Positions 11,501 through 18,209 of a stretch of 64,000 nucleotides of DNA are shown here, piece after piece (the stretch's first letter is position 1; each line of letters opens with the position of its first letter). The notes below the pieces were generated by a model. The model was not told the origin of the DNA and searched no databases. It worked only from the letters and a program-made list of their open reading frames with translations. The stretch lies in contig JASSUD010000005.1 of NCBI GenBank assembly GCA_031963225.1, forward strand, positions 14,056 to 78,055, read 5' to 3'. The stretch is from JASSUD01 sp031963225 (GTDB lineage Bacteria > Pseudomonadota > Gammaproteobacteria > Burkholderiales > Burkholderiaceae). Both the position numbers and the translations under genes were made by a program.

Positions 11501-14500
11501 CAGATCACACCAGATCTATTGCCGCTGATTCAGCTGACTCAAGTTGATATTGATCATATTGTTGAACAGACACCGGGTGGAGTCGCAAACATCCAGGATA
11601 TTTATGCGCTCTCTCCATTACAGGACGGGATTTTATTCCATCATTTAATGGCCAGCGAAGGCGATCCTTATTTAGTCATGAGCCAATTGGCCTTTTCTAA
11701 CCGCGCCTTGCTAGATCGTTATCTAAACGCCGTTTTGCAAGTGGTGAAGCGCCATGACGTTCTGCGTACAGCTTTTGTTTGGGAGCAGCTGTCCATACCG
11801 GCTCAGGTTGTCTGGCGTGAAGCGCCACTGTCCATTACAGAACTCTCTTTGGATTCAGCGGATGGGCCGATTTCTGAACAACTTCGCCAACGTTTTGACC
11901 CTCGTCAACATCGAATGGATTTAATGCAAGCACCCTTGCTACGCTTTGCAATAGCACAAGATAGCGAGGGGCGCTGGCTGCTGGTCCAATTAATGCACCA
12001 TCTGATCGGTGATAATTCGAGTGCTGAGGTGATGGATACTGAAGTACGGGCTTTGATCGAAGATCGAAGGGATACATTGCCCTCTTCCCAGCCATTCCGC
12101 AACCTGGTGGCGCAGGTGCGCTTAAGCGTAGGCCAAGAAGCGCATGAGCGTTTTTTTAGCAATATGCTGGCAGAGGTAGAGGAGCCTACTTTGCCCTTTG
12201 GATTGGCCGAAGTTCATCGCGATGGCGCTCAAGTTACCGAATCACATCGCATGTTGCCACAAGACTTGAACGATCGCTTGCGTGTTCAAGCAAAGCGGCT
12301 GAACGTGAGCTTGGCAAGTTTATGTCATTTGGCCTGGGCTCAGGTGCTGGCACGGACCAGTGGGCAGCAGCGGGTGGTATTCGGTACTGTGCTATTCGGC
12401 CGCATGCAGGGTGGCATAGGGGCAGATCGTGCATTGGGGCTGTCCATCAACACGCTGCCACTACGTATCGATTTGGATGAGACTGGCGTCGAAGAGAGCG
12501 TACGCCACGTCCACGCGCGGCTTGCCGCCTTGCTCGAACATGAACATGCATCGCTGGCCTTAGCCCAACGCTGCAGTGGCGTGCCAGCGGGTACGCCACT
12601 CTTTAGCGCAATGTTGAACTACCGACACAATACGGTATCGATAGATGAAAGCCAAACCATATCCGGTATCGAATTCTTATACGGAGCAGAGCGTACCAAT
12701 TACCCGTTCACGTTATCGATGGATGATTCCAGTACGACCCTTGGTCTGAGTGCTCAGGTGGCGCAACCATTGGATCCAGTCCGAGTATGCAGCTATATGC
12801 AAGAGGCACTGCAGAGCTTAAGCGAAGCACTGGAGCAGACGCCCAAGATGGCGGTTCGTCAACTGGAAGTACTCCCCTTCGAAGAGAGAGCGCTTTTACT
12901 GCAGACGTGGAATACGACAGTAGCATCTTATCCAGCGCATCGATGCATTCATCAATTATTTGAGGAGCAAGTTGAGCGCGCGCCAGAAGCGACGGCCCTT
13001 GTGTATAAGGATCGACGATTAAGCTATGCCGAATTGAATATCCGCGCGAATGCACTAGCGCATCAATTAATAGGATTGGATGTTCAGCCCGGCGCATATA
13101 TCGCTACTTTGCTTGAACGCTCTGCTGAACTGGTTATCGCTCAACTGGCGATTCTTAAAGTTGGGGCAGTGTATGTGCCAATTGACACTAAAGCGCCGGC
13201 AGAACGACAAGCTTGGATCCTAAATGATTGCGCGGCACGCCTATTGATTACCGATGCCCATATTTTGGTTCCGACTACTTTATCAACCACCCCTTTACTA
13301 CGTCTGACTTCAAATAAGGTTGAAGAAGCAGATCAGCCCTTGCCCTTTACCTTGCCCCAGCTTGATGTAGAGCGCTCTAGCCGTGATACAGCGTATGCGA
13401 TGTATACCTCCGGCTCCACCGGCGTCCCTAAAGGCGTGCTAGTGCCGCATCGTGCTATTGCGCGCTTGACTATTAATAATGGCTATGCCGATATTGGACC
13501 CGATGATCGGGTTGCCTTTGCTGCCAATCCTGCTTTTGATGCAAGCACCTTCGAAGTTTGGGCACCTTTGCTCAATGGCGCAACCATAGTCGTGCTAGAT
13601 CACGATACGGTACTGAACCCTGCTTTGTTGGTTCAAACCATTCAAAGTCAGCAAATCAATATTATGTGGCTGACCGTTGGCTTATTTAACCAACTGGCCA
13701 CTGAGTTAGAGCCGGTGCTCCCTCAATTTAAAACCTTGATTGTAGGCGGAGATGCGCTGGATTCTCGCGTAATTGCCCGAGTCCTACGGCACGCTTCACC
13801 ACAGCAATTGCTCAATGGATATGGTCCAACCGAGAGCACAACGTTCACTACGACCTATAACATTACTTCTGTTGACGGAGAAAACGTCAGTATTCCGATC
13901 GGTCGGCCGATTGCAAACACTCGCATTTACTTGCTAGACGCACAGCGCCAGCCGCTACCACTGGGAACAATCGGTGAGATCTATATTGCTGGGGATGGAA
14001 TCGCTAATGGCTATCTCAATCGTCCTGAATTGACGGCAGAACGCTTTCTCCCAGACCCTTTCAGCGAGGATCGGCATGCTCGAATGTACCGAACTGGTGA
14101 TTTGGCGCGTTACTTGCCTGATGGCAATCTCATGTTTCTTGGCCGCACCGATCATCAAGTCAAAATCCGCGGCTTTCGGATTGAACTCGACGAAATCGAA
14201 GCGCGTCTTATCGAACACGCTCAGGTGCAAGAAGCGGCAGTACTCGTATTGGGTGAAGACAGCGATAAACGTTTGGTCGCGTATGTCGTGGCGGAGCCAA
14301 ATGGACAGCTAGCTCATACATTGCGCGCCTATCTGGCCACCAGCTTGCCTGAGTACATGATACCGGCTGCCTTTGTGCGTCTAGATGCGCTGCCACTGAC
14401 CCGCAATGGAAAAGTAGACCGCCGGGCATTACCGATCCCGGGTGAAGAAGCCTTCGCCTATCAATCTTATGAAGCGCCTCAAGGCGAAATCGAAACTCAA

Positions 14501-15457
14501 TTAGCCAACATTTGGGCAGAATTGCTTCATTTCGATCAGATCAGCCGTCATGACGATTTTTTCGCGCTTGGCGGCCACTCATTACTCGCTGTAAAAATGG
14601 TTACCCGTATTCACAGCCAATTGGGTTTCGAGATTGCTCTACGTACGTTATTTGAAGCGCCTACCATCGAGAAGCTAGCGCAACGTTTATTAAAATTAGA
14701 CCATCTACCAGATGCTTCCTTCGACGTCGTGTTCCCCATTAAACCAAAAGGCACGCAGCTGCCTCTTTTTTGCATTCATCCTGGGTTCGGCCTGAGCTGG
14801 GGATATGGTGGGTTAGCGCAATATTTAGATATCGATCAACCCGTTTACGGCGTGCAGGCCCGTGGACTTGACGGTATGTCACCACTCGCTAAAACCATTG
14901 AGGAAATGGTTGCCGACTATATTGAGCAAATTCGCCGCATTCAACCTAAAGGGCCTTACCATTTATTGGGATGGTCTTTTGGCGGCAGCCTTGCTTGCAG
15001 CATGGCAGCACAATTAAAAGAACAAGGTGACGAAGTCGCGTTGCTCGCCCTATTAGATACAGATTCATATTACCCTGCAGATCATAATGAACTCGCAACG
15101 GAGCAAGATGAAATCGACTATATCGCTTCCCTGAAACGCTACGGTGATGGAAAAGATCCGGAGATAGCGAAATATTTATGGAAAAAAACCCGAAGCGTTG
15201 TAGTAAATATTGATCGCCTCTCAAAGAGCTATGTCACCCCCACCTATCATGGAGACATGCTTTTCTTCCGCGCAACCATACCCGTAAAAGGATCTACCTC
15301 GATCACTTCTACTGATTTATGGAAGCCTTATGTGCGAGGGAACATCAAAATCTATGATATCCACTGTGATCACGATGATATGGATTTACCTGGTCCAAGT
15401 GCTGAAATTGGTCGTATCTTGGCTCAAAAATTAGAAGAGTTGCAGAAAGATCAATAA
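2525..15457 (+). CDS. Four-module nonribosomal peptide synthetase with thioesterase
   Basis: 4310 residues. Order: unusual N-terminal extension 1-215; A1 about 220-700 (YTSGSTG at 382); T1, Ser776; C2 about 850-1290; A2 (YTSGSTG at 1460); T2, Ser1857; C3; A3 (2547); T3, Ser2939; C4; A4 (3627); T4, Ser4019; thioesterase about 4040-4310 with GWSFGG (Ser4151), Asp4178 and His4280/4283. All three C domains have HHxxxD (995, 2076, 3158) and the extended HH(I/L)xxxxGD motif (876, 1957, 3039) of dual epimerisation/condensation domains. Eight-to-ten-residue specificity codes read by eye: A1 DAFFLGCTFK (aliphatic), A2 DVWNVAMVYK (Thr-like subfamily, uncertain), A3 DADDMGTVCK (acidic pocket, perhaps Lys/Orn), A4 DAFWIGGTFK (the classical gramicidin S Val code). 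There is no starter C domain, only its C-terminal linker. It probably makes a tetrapeptide with D residues 1-3, released or cyclised by the thioesterase. Carriers need a PPTase, possibly that at 21877. Confidence 0.95.
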   Translation: MLSSSSSVNNRHRVSALSTAATSPTPDELTLSRDSADKSTGEREKEHEKLREQMTRFTMIEKAVDEGAFRKEEKDDKETIEHKHKIQILILTYLEKVHKQLESMAASSDMRLLDRYAQQLGELSERMLAMGIGHEEMTSPASVARDKLNEEHVGGLVSCLHREGQRRIDFEAHPALYPSTELKVHRRHFLKLLETLAVDSEQPLAGTDQLDAAERKKLLVDWNATAKPYPAHQCVHQLFEEQVDRTPEATALVYEDQNYSYAELNVHANQFANQLMKLGVQVGDFVATLLERSLELVIAQLAILKVGAVYVPIDLKAPVERQIWILSDCAARLLITRAQTELPANLSTPVFRFALSSDQQWPVSVANPTPSRTSLDTAYVMYTSGSTGAPKGVLVPHRAIARLVINSGYAEIASDDRVAFAANPAFDASTFEVWAPLLNGGSIVIIDADTFTDPHRLADVLTRHKITALFLTTALFNQFVSIIGPSLAQLKYLLCGGEQENLESFVTLLKHGGPDHLIHCYGPTESTTFATTYEVIQINNTLGRLPIGRPIANTTLYLLNSHGQPAPLGEVGELYIGGAGVANGYLNRPELTAERFVPDPFSKNKNARMYKTGDLARYLPDGNVEFLGRDDHQIKIRGFRVELGEIEARLIEHPQVREVVVVALNEGKDKRLIAYVIAKPDNQLAQSLRAHLAARLPEYMVPAAFVRLDAFQLTQNGKLDRKALPAPDAKAFAHQVYEAPQGEKEHTLATIWTELLGLEFESIGRHDNFFALGGHSLLAVQMIGRLRSLGLTLSARALYGTHTLNMLARSLGQHQEVEVPSNRITSNITALTPDLLPLIQLTQTDIDRIVEQTPGGVANIQDIYALSPLQDGILFHHLLETEGDPYLLITQMAFESRALLDRYLEAMQQVVKRHDILRTAFIWEHLSNPAQVVWRDAPLLVAELFLDSANGSTAEQLIRRFDPRRRRMDLTQAPLLHFAIAQNEDGRWLLVQLMHHLIGDHAALEVMNAEVRALIEGRGDTLPPPQPFRNLVAQSRLGISQEAHEHFFEEMLAEVDEPTLPFGLTEVRRDGSKVTELHRMLPQDLNDRLRAQAKRLNVSVASLCHLAWAQVLARASGQQRVVFGTVLFGRMQGGKGADQALGLFINTLPLRIDVNETGVEESVRNVQARLAALLDHEHASLALAQRCSGVPAGTPLFSALLNYVHNTISVNELQAVPGIELLSEEERTNYPFLLTVEDFGTTLGLIAQVAQPFDPARVCGYMQETLQSLAEALERTPKMPVRQLEILPVEEQELLLQTWNTTATPYPAPRCMHQLFEEQVERTPKATALVYENQALSYAQLNTRANQLAHQLIALGVQPDTRVAICVERSPAMIVGLLAILKAGGAYVPLDPVYPGERLTHILADAAPAMLLADKAGRAALGETALTSLTVLDPNNLPLSPTTNPQIPVLTSRHLAYIIYTSGSTGVPKGVMVEHAHITRLFDATAAWYQFNQQDVWCLFHSFGFDVSVWELWGALRHGGKLVIVPHHIARSPQDFYRLLCEQRVTILNQTPSAFMPLISCQAQSELSDHLRYVVFAGEALEPAVLQTWYATRGEHSPQLVNMYGPTETTVYATHRLMQQKDSYQIGSPIGVRIPDLKIYLLDANRQPVPLGAVGEIYIGGAGVARGYLNRPELTAERFVPDPFCKDKSVRMYKTGDLARYLLDGNLEFLGRNDFQIKIRGFRIELGEIEARLTEYPQVREAAVLALSEGSDKRLVAYVVAKPEEQLAQSLRTHLAARLPEYMVPAAFVRLDAFPLTPNGKLDRKALPAPDAKALARQAYEAPQGEIEHTLAAIWAELLGIERIGRHDNFFALGGHSLLAVRMIGHLQRLGLTLSVRALFDRPTLSALAQSLGQHQEVEAPPNLIRPDTTKLTPALLPLIHLIQADIDCIVERTPSGVTNIQDIYALSPLQDGILFHHLMASEGDPYLAVTQMAFTSRALLDRYLQAIRQVVNRHDILRTAFVWEQLSTPAQVVWREAPLSITELSLDPADGPIAKQLLHRFDPRRYRMDLTQAPLLRFVIAEDVDGRWLLLELSHHLIGDNSSMKVMNAEVQALIEGQNGTLLPPQPFRNLVAQARLRGSQEAHEHFFTEMLAEVEEPTLPFGLTEVHRDGAQVTESHRMLPQDLNDSLRVQAKRLNVSLASLCHLAWAQVLGRTSGQQRVVFGTVLFGRMHGGEGADRAMGLFINTLPMRIDLDKTGVEDSVRDTHARLAALLDHEHASLALAQRCSSVPTGTPLFSALINYRHSTVRLNNDQVMSGIEVLHAEDGDNYPLSLSIDDSGQSLRLTAHIAQPFNPERLCGYMQQALEGLAKTLERAPQTPVWQLEVVPDTEWALLLQTWNATAAPYAQEQYLHQLFEAQVERTPDAIALVHENQTISYAELNARANRLAHHLIELGVKPDSRVALYVQSSIEMVTAMLAVLKASGAYVPLDAKYPVERLTDMVTDSTPVALLSIGAPHTAVVRCLGEGIPVLDLRADSAQWERSSSHNPKPHQLGLNAEHLAYVMYTSGSTGKPKGVMIHHRGVVNLATALAQRIDLGPQDRMLQFSSLSFDASVDEIFATLACGAALVLRTDAWLTGAQEFWSLCGANQISVMDLPTQFWAQLAQEKAPAPKSVRLIMIGGDALSASAQEAWFATAGHRPRLLNTYGPTEITVCATFHEVSADQNDWRTIGRPLANTKIYILDSSMQLAPLGVVGELYIGGAGVARGYLNRPDLTTERFLPDPFCDHTDAWMYKTGDLVRYLPDGNLEFLGRNDHQVKIRGFRIELGEIETHLTEHPQVREAVVLASSEGNGKRLVAYVVAGPDEQLVQSLRTHLASSLPEYMVPAALVRLDAFPLTPSGKLDRKALPAPDEAAFVHQAYEAPQGEIEHTLAAIWSELLGIESISRHDNFFALGGHSLLAVQMIERLRRLGLTLSVRALFDTPTLSILAQSLGQHREVVVPPNRITANTTQITPDLLPLIQLTQVDIDHIVEQTPGGVANIQDIYALSPLQDGILFHHLMASEGDPYLVMSQLAFSNRALLDRYLNAVLQVVKRHDVLRTAFVWEQLSIPAQVVWREAPLSITELSLDSADGPISEQLRQRFDPRQHRMDLMQAPLLRFAIAQDSEGRWLLVQLMHHLIGDNSSAEVMDTEVRALIEDRRDTLPSSQPFRNLVAQVRLSVGQEAHERFFSNMLAEVEEPTLPFGLAEVHRDGAQVTESHRMLPQDLNDRLRVQAKRLNVSLASLCHLAWAQVLARTSGQQRVVFGTVLFGRMQGGIGADRALGLSINTLPLRIDLDETGVEESVRHVHARLAALLEHEHASLALAQRCSGVPAGTPLFSAMLNYRHNTVSIDESQTISGIEFLYGAERTNYPFTLSMDDSSTTLGLSAQVAQPLDPVRVCSYMQEALQSLSEALEQTPKMAVRQLEVLPFEERALLLQTWNTTVASYPAHRCIHQLFEEQVERAPEATALVYKDRRLSYAELNIRANALAHQLIGLDVQPGAYIATLLERSAELVIAQLAILKVGAVYVPIDTKAPAERQAWILNDCAARLLITDAHILVPTTLSTTPLLRLTSNKVEEADQPLPFTLPQLDVERSSRDTAYAMYTSGSTGVPKGVLVPHRAIARLTINNGYADIGPDDRVAFAANPAFDASTFEVWAPLLNGATIVVLDHDTVLNPALLVQTIQSQQINIMWLTVGLFNQLATELEPVLPQFKTLIVGGDALDSRVIARVLRHASPQQLLNGYGPTESTTFTTTYNITSVDGENVSIPIGRPIANTRIYLLDAQRQPLPLGTIGEIYIAGDGIANGYLNRPELTAERFLPDPFSEDRHARMYRTGDLARYLPDGNLMFLGRTDHQVKIRGFRIELDEIEARLIEHAQVQEAAVLVLGEDSDKRLVAYVVAEPNGQLAHTLRAYLATSLPEYMIPAAFVRLDALPLTRNGKVDRRALPIPGEEAFAYQSYEAPQGEIETQLANIWAELLHFDQISRHDDFFALGGHSLLAVKMVTRIHSQLGFEIALRTLFEAPTIEKLAQRLLKLDHLPDASFDVVFPIKPKGTQLPLFCIHPGFGLSWGYGGLAQYLDIDQPVYGVQARGLDGMSPLAKTIEEMVADYIEQIRRIQPKGPYHLLGWSFGGSLACSMAAQLKEQGDEVALLALLDTDSYYPADHNELATEQDEIDYIASLKRYGDGKDPEIAKYLWKKTRSVVVNIDRLSKSYVTPTYHGDMLFFRATIPVKGSTSITSTDLWKPYVRGNIKIYDIHCDHDDMDLPGPSAEIGRILAQKLEELQKDQ

Positions 15458-15480
15458 CTTCAAAATGAAAAAAATTATAT

Positions 15481-17100
15481 CTAAGCTACCCTATGTAGTT
15501 CTATATGGTTGTCCTGATTGTTATCCATATCGTCGTCTTGATTAAAATCATTCTTCTTAACCCACCGATGAGTAATAGCTAACGCCGCTATCAGGCTTCC
15601 TAAAACTTCACTAATAAATAGCCATTCGGCCTTTTTACTGGCTTGTGATAAGTACGCGCCTGCGGATAATCCAAGCAGACTTCCACCTGTATTGAGTAAT
15701 AAAGTAAATAAGGTGTCTTGCATACTCAGCAAGTTGTTAGCACTGATATTTTTAAGCGTGTCGAAAATGAGACCCACACTACCAATAAATAAAAGCCTTT
15801 GCGCTAATGGCAAGGTTTCTTTGGAAACCTCTTCTGAGGTATCGAGAAAAATTTCTGAGATTGGTTTGGAAAAACCTGTAAATAACAGGCCAGCGCTGCA
15901 TGCAAAAGACAAGCCTATGATTAGGCCTGCGTTACCAAAGCGTTTGACGTTTTGTTGCAGATTATTGATAGGCGCTGCTTCTTCATCATTTTCTGCGGCT
16001 TTTAATTCCCCCATCGCATTGGCAATCTTTGCGCTTGTGGCTAATATCAAGCCCATCAGCGAAGTATGAAATGCTGATATAGGTATAGACGAAACCTCTT
16101 GCGCAACGGATGCCTCTTTACCCAGCTTGCCCGCTAATAATGACAAAATGACTGGATTGACTGATTCAAGCGCGTCATTTAAGCCAATGGGTAAGCCAAC
16201 TTTGAGAAAAGTTGAAATATCTTTGAAATTTGGCAGATACCAATCAAATAACTTAAATTCATCGTATTGCCGGTTAAATTTATAGTAAAGCCTCAATCCT
16301 ATAAAACCTAACCAATAGGACAACGCAGTCCCATAGCCCAAACCCGCCATACCTAAGCGGGGAAAACCAAAAGCACCTAATGCAAGTGCGTAACTCACAA
16401 ACATAGACAGAGCAGCGCTTACCATACTCGCGACTAAAATAATTTCGGGCTGTTGATTACCTTGTGCAAAGAATAGATCGCTCGTATGCAAAAACAATGG
16501 CAGAGCGCCGTAACTTACGGCAGAACAATATTCTTGGGCAGCCTGCGAGACTTCTTCAGCGATGCCAAAAGCGTTTAAAAATGGGGAAACATTCCGTAGC
16601 ACTAGGGCAGTAGGTAAACTTAAGACCCCGCCAATCCACCAGCTTTGGGCAATAATTTCGCCGGTTTTGGCTTTTTCCTGGGCACCCGTTAATTCCCCTA
16701 CAAACACGCTGCTGGCAAATAGCGTTCCTTGCACGAAAGCATTAATTTGATCAACGGATGCTAGAGCGAAAGGGATGGCTGCCATTTCATTGTGGCTTAA
16801 CTGGCGTACCACAATGCCATTAACGATTCCCCGCAGTACAGTGTCTAAATGAGATAGGCTCAAGATTACAGAGGGTTTGAATAGCTGATTGATAGCTGCA
16901 AGGTAAGTAATAAGCTCTGTTGGTTTAGCAGCATGGATCAAACTTGCAGTTTCTGATCCGAGGGAAGCTAATGTTTCCTCTGCATTTATCTCTTCTTCTA
17001 CTGAGTCTCTAGACTCGCCAGCTACCTGAGGCTGCGAGAGCACAAGCTTATCTTGTGAAGGTAGGACACTATATCCACCAGAGGAGACAGATTGGAGCAT
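15481..17100 (-). CDS. MATE family multidrug/secondary-metabolite exporter
   Basis: 539 residues with about twelve hydrophobic segments in two bundles. The MATE pattern is seen in the first bundle (LSHLDTVLRGIVNGIVVRQ and FVQGTLFASSVFVGELTGAQ) and echoed in the second (SLLAGKLGKEASVAQEVSSI). Known MATE proteins expel drugs, dyes and peptides using Na+ or H+ gradients across the inner membrane. Its stop lies 23 bases from the NRPS stop, tail to tail, so it is a good candidate exporter for the NRPS peptide, although not co-transcribed. The first 65 residues are a Ser/Glu-rich soluble extension not usual for the family. The start is supported by AAAGGA eight bases upstream. Confidence 0.85.
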   Translation of the reverse strand: MLQSVSSGGYSVLPSQDKLVLSQPQVAGESRDSVEEEINAEETLASLGSETASLIHAAKPTELITYLAAINQLFKPSVILSLSHLDTVLRGIVNGIVVRQLSHNEMAAIPFALASVDQINAFVQGTLFASSVFVGELTGAQEKAKTGEIIAQSWWIGGVLSLPTALVLRNVSPFLNAFGIAEEVSQAAQEYCSAVSYGALPLFLHTSDLFFAQGNQQPEIILVASMVSAALSMFVSYALALGAFGFPRLGMAGLGYGTALSYWLGFIGLRLYYKFNRQYDEFKLFDWYLPNFKDISTFLKVGLPIGLNDALESVNPVILSLLAGKLGKEASVAQEVSSIPISAFHTSLMGLILATSAKIANAMGELKAAENDEEAAPINNLQQNVKRFGNAGLIIGLSFACSAGLLFTGFSKPISEIFLDTSEEVSKETLPLAQRLLFIGSVGLIFDTLKNISANNLLSMQDTLFTLLLNTGGSLLGLSAGAYLSQASKKAEWLFISEVLGSLIAALAITHRWVKKNDFNQDDDMDNNQDNHIELHRVA

Positions 17101-17499
17101 TTATATTCCTTTGTATCAATATGTTTAGCTATGCCAAATTTCTTCTAGAATTTTGAAGAATATTAATATCCATTGAGGATGGTGAAACGTCCTAATTTTT
17201 CTTGCACAGTAAACGTTTTTTGTTAATAAGGAATAGGTGATTTCCTCTTTTTTTTATTTAAATTAAGCTGATTGAGTATCGGTATACGTTGCTGCGACAG
17301 CGCTCAGCTGTGCTGAGTAGGTTACGGGCTGTATGGCGGAATATGTGCCGTGATGTGTGGCGCGCCCAACGAATGGAACCAAATTACCTTTAAATAGTTT
17401 GGATAGCGTATAGCTCAAAAAAACAACATATCTTTATAGCTATTGCGCCATAAAAATGAAGTTAAATAACACTTAATATATATCGCCGCGCATTTTTTA
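17101..17499. other. 399-bp intergenic stretch
   Basis: AT-rich near both ends with a more GC-rich middle (about 17290-17390). It carries the leader and ribosome site of the MATE gene at its left end. I see no gene, no clear terminator and no repeat shared with the rest of the window. Confidence 0.4.
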
Positions 17500-17814
17500 C
17501 TAAATAAGGAAATTAATTATGAATTCAAACTCAATTTCATAACCGATGATAGATAGTAGTGCAACTGGATTAGCACCAATATGCGGACCAAACTGCTCTT
17601 GTAGAACTTGCAACAAATAGCCTTCAGGCAAATTCATCTGGAACACCGGATGCAAGGTGTCATCTAAAATGTAAGGCTCAGTACGTACAGGCATCGTTAA
17701 TGAGGCGAAATTATCTGGCGCCACATTAGCGTGATAAGTGAGTATGCTTTTGAAGTCACCAACCGTTTCTAGGGTAGCCACTGCACGACCGCGGACATAA
17801 ATGGAGAGCATCAT
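17500..17814 (-). pseudogene. Truncated hipA-type gene, N-terminal 90 residues only
   Basis: The first 90 or so residues match the N-terminus of the full HipA-like protein at 30784-32112. The match stops at about 17543; after ALLSIIG the frame runs into unrelated AT-rich sequence (YEIEFEFIINFLI) and ends. The kinase core with its catalytic loop is gone, so no phosphotransferase activity is expected. The start overlaps the stop of the upstream hipB by four bases (ATGA), the same arrangement as in the intact pair. The 523 bases 17543-18065 and 31841-32363 align without gaps and with only about ten differences, so the duplication is recent. Confidence 0.85.
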
Positions 17815-18065
17815 AAGCCACCACGTTCTCTACGCAATTCATCAAGAGAGCCCGCTGGAACCGTCTTAATAAAATAAAGCTCCATACCTAGCATCGCAAG
17901 TACGGCCAGCAATTTACGCGAACCAAATTCAGTAGTACGCCCGCGTTCGAAGCGTGAAAGCGATTCTTGAGTGATACCGGACTGCGCTGCCACCACACCT
18001 TGTTTTAGACCAAGGGTCCGACGGCGGACAGCAACAGCTTCTCCGAGTTCTTGAAGAGTTTGCAT
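17811..18065 (-). CDS. hipB: HipB-like XRE-family antitoxin, partner truncated
   Basis: 84 residues: a Cro/CI-type helix-turn-helix (LGEAVAVRRRTLGLKQGVVA, then SGITQESLSRFERGRTTEFG) followed by a short tail. HipB proteins bind operator DNA and neutralise the HipA kinase. This copy differs by one residue from the one at 32109 (T for S in the first helix). Since the adjacent hipA is truncated, it is an orphan antitoxin, possibly able to bind the operators of the other copies. It is divergent from the Fic gene at 18210, with a palindrome-rich operator region between. Intact frame, four-base overlap with the hipA fragment. Confidence 0.85.
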   Translation of the reverse strand: MQTLQELGEAVAVRRRTLGLKQGVVAAQSGITQESLSRFERGRTTEFGSRKLLAVLAMLGMELYFIKTVPAGSLDELRRERGGL

Positions 18066-18114
18066 TTGATATTTATGTCAAAATAAGAAAGCGTCTTTGC
18101 CAAAGCAACTGAAT

Positions 18115-18175
18115 AAAAGTGGCGCAGTTTCTATAACCGCGCCACTTTTATGGCGCAGTTATAGAAACTGCGCCA
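18115..18175. promoter_or_regulatory. Paired inverted repeats between hipB and fic
   Basis: Two perfect inverted repeats sit side by side. The first is AAAAGTGGCGC (18115-18125) with GCGCCACTTTT (18139-18149). The second is TGGCGCAGTT (18151-18160) with AACTGCGCCA (18166-18175). A 15-base block of the first (GGCGCAGTTTCTATA) reappears inverted in the second. This lies between the divergent hipB (17811-18065) and fic (18210) genes, so it is the likely operator for both. A fused, half-size version survives in the decayed copy at 21791-21820. Confidence 0.75.
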
Positions 18176-18209
18176 TAATTGCTTCATATTCAGAAGTAAA
18201 GAGCGTTAA

